NCBI GenBank assembly: GCA_037954325.1
Contig: JBBMNZ010000034.1
Location: forward strand, 6,908,501 to 6,972,500
Origin: Fistularia commersonii
Taxonomy: Eukaryota; Chordata; Actinopteri; Syngnathiformes; Fistulariidae
Length of the DNA stretch: 64,000 bases
Direction: 5' to 3'
A model generated the notes under the pieces. It did no database searches. It was given only the letters and a program-made list of their open reading frames with translations, and had not been told where the DNA came from. A program made the position numbers and the translations under genes. The stretch's first letter is position 1. Each line of letters starts with the position of its first letter. Below are positions 62,676-64,000 of the stretch, piece by piece.

Positions 62676-63754
62676 CTCCTTACAACTAGTCTTAGCACCA
62701 TGAAGAAGAATTAGCCGATACCATTTTTAACATTTTCATTTGGTTATTATTTCTCTGTCAAACAGTCGGATATTTGTTATATTACATCATTTTGTTTGAC
62801 TTGATAAGAGCTTCAGGTGATGTACGGTATTGTGGCGTCTTAGTTCGGGAAAGCACCCGCTTGACGGTAAAATGTCCGTTTAATAAGCAATAGCTGTTGT
62901 TGGCCACAGCGATGCCACGCAAGCCTGCAACACAACAAACTGTTCCCGCTCAATTCCAGGGAAAAAAAAAAAAAAATCCTCGCACCCCAAACAACACCCA
63001 CAAATTCCCAGCAACCTCAATATCGCACAGAAAACAAGCATCAACATGAACCCCGACATTCGTGGCTCGCTTCAGTACGTAAGTACGCAGCAAATGAGAC
63101 GCTCGTGTCTCGCCTCTCATGACCATTTTGTGAGTAAAAAGCGAGGAGATTGAAATTACCTCACTTTTTTTTAGATGTTTTGAAATCATGAGGAAAAAAA
63201 AGTGAATATACAAGAAAATGACATGAATTGTTATGATTTCTAAGGTAATCTGGAGGACATGCAAGGCAGACAGACAAATAGGTGTACACTGCTACGCTGA
63301 CAGAGGTGATATTCCCCTGATATGGGTACTTATCTCCCCTAGGACCACCATTACTGGAAATAGTCCCACTTACTCAACTCATCCTCAAAGTTTTGTCACT
63401 GCAACATAGCTAGTTTGTTTCTCCGGGCACAGCAGTGCAGAACGGATTTAGAATTTTAATGTCACTGTAGTGTCTTCTGGTAATTACAGTGGGCAGTTGA
63501 CCATGAAATACAACCCACCTTGTTATTCAGTGACATTTGAATTATTGGAATCGCTCACAGACTCATCGGTTGAAAGAGCCAGTAGCATTCAGTTTGTGTT
63601 TATATGGATTGAATCGCTGCGTCTGAAGGAGGTGATATTTTTCTCTTCTGACTTGCTCGAGTTTGGGACCAACGTTTCTTTTTTTGTGGCTCGAGATCAT
63701 TTTGATCGTTGGGTGTCTTCGAGTGTTCGGTTTATGGTCAGCGACCTAATTGAA
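62676..63754. other. Unique sequence
   Basis: A14 near 62961 and several short A/T runs. No gene recognised. Confidence 0.5.
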
Positions 63755-64000
63755 AACATTCAATCATTCATTATCTATACTACTAGAGCCTATCCCAGCT
63801 GTCATTGGGTGAGAGTTGGGGTTCACCCTGGAGAGTTCACCATGCAGTTGATCACAAGGCCACATATAGAGACTTACAACCATTCACTCTCTCATCCACA
63901 CTTCACACAGAGACCGACAACCGTCCTCTCATTCGCACTTCGAGGCAAAATGGGATTTCCAGCTGGCCCCTACCTGGGACTGCGGGAGGAAACCAGAGAC
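63755..64000 (+). repeat. Fish dispersed repeat, cut by window end
   Basis: ATTCATTATCTATACTACTA, GAGCCTATCCCAGCTGTCAT, TGGGTGAGAGTTGGGGTTCA, CCCTGGAGAGTTCACCATGC, then CATATAGAGACTTACAACCA and GACTGCGGGAGGAAACCAGA. Same family and orientation as the preceding copy, but diverged. A short CACTCTCTCATCCACACTTC / CTCTCATTCGCACTTCGAGG pair suggests an internal duplication at about 63887-63943. Confidence 0.8.

Noticed and set aside
1..64000. tRNA, rRNA, snRNA, known microRNA, CRISPR arrays and bacterial-type signals
   Set aside because: I looked for the characteristic short motifs (B boxes, U6 and 5S starts, well-known microRNA seeds, regular spacer arrays) and found none convincing. A covariance-model search would be needed to exclude small RNAs.

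Overview
This window looks like non-coding DNA from a teleost (ray-finned fish) chromosome, most likely a percomorph. The evidence is AT-rich unique sequence, abundant di- and tetranucleotide microsatellites, and old, broken copies of repeat families that are typical of fish. These are pogo-like and Tc1-like DNA transposons, L2/Rex-like and RTE-like LINE tails, the dispersed 'CTTATCCTG...CTGGAGNNTATCCCAGCT...GGGGAGAACATG' repeat, and a repeat with the core 'GTCCTTGAGCAAGACACTGAACCCC'. I saw no operon-like gene arrangement, ribosome binding sites or CRISPR array. The species cannot be determined from the sequence alone.

I found no intact protein-coding gene, rRNA, tRNA or known ncRNA. The long reading frames are mostly chance, or come from microsatellites such as (ATCC)n and (TA)n/(TG)n. 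Real coding ancestry is seen only in dead transposable elements: a pogo-like transposase DNA-binding region (1-309), the C-terminal end of a LINE reverse transcriptase ORF (about 6960-7775), a Tc1-type transposase block (about 23027-23150), an RTE-type LINE C-terminus (26242-26780), an L2/Rex-like reverse transcriptase relic (40300-41136), and a doubtful LTR-retroelement integrase-like relic on the minus strand (47216-47728). Two short segments with splice-like borders (51939-51994 and 55972-56200) are the only candidates for host exons, and both are weak.

Layout: 1-0.66 kb holds the end of a pogo-like element. 0.66-19 kb is mostly unique sequence with one LINE fragment. 19-27 kb is repeat-rich: LINE tail, TG and CT tracts, Tc1 relic, dispersed repeat, then a nest of (ATCC)n, fish repeat, (TA)n, RTE tail and a mixed TA/TG/CA tract. 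27-35 kb is largely unique. 35-41.2 kb holds dispersed repeats, a hAT-like MITE and an L2-like LINE abutting a fish-repeat end. 41-47 kb is unique. 47-49.5 kb holds the retroelement relic, a perfect-arm hairpin and two facing LINE tails around a large TA/TG tract. 49.5-62 kb is mostly unique, with a CpG-richer island-like zone (51.6-52.6 kb) and another LINE tail. 62.4-64 kb holds two fish-repeat copies, the last cut by the window edge.

The genes do not form a pathway. The most plausible host function is cis-regulatory: several GC-balanced blocks without repeats look like conserved non-coding elements, but that needs comparison with other fish. I did not find a convincing new biological system.
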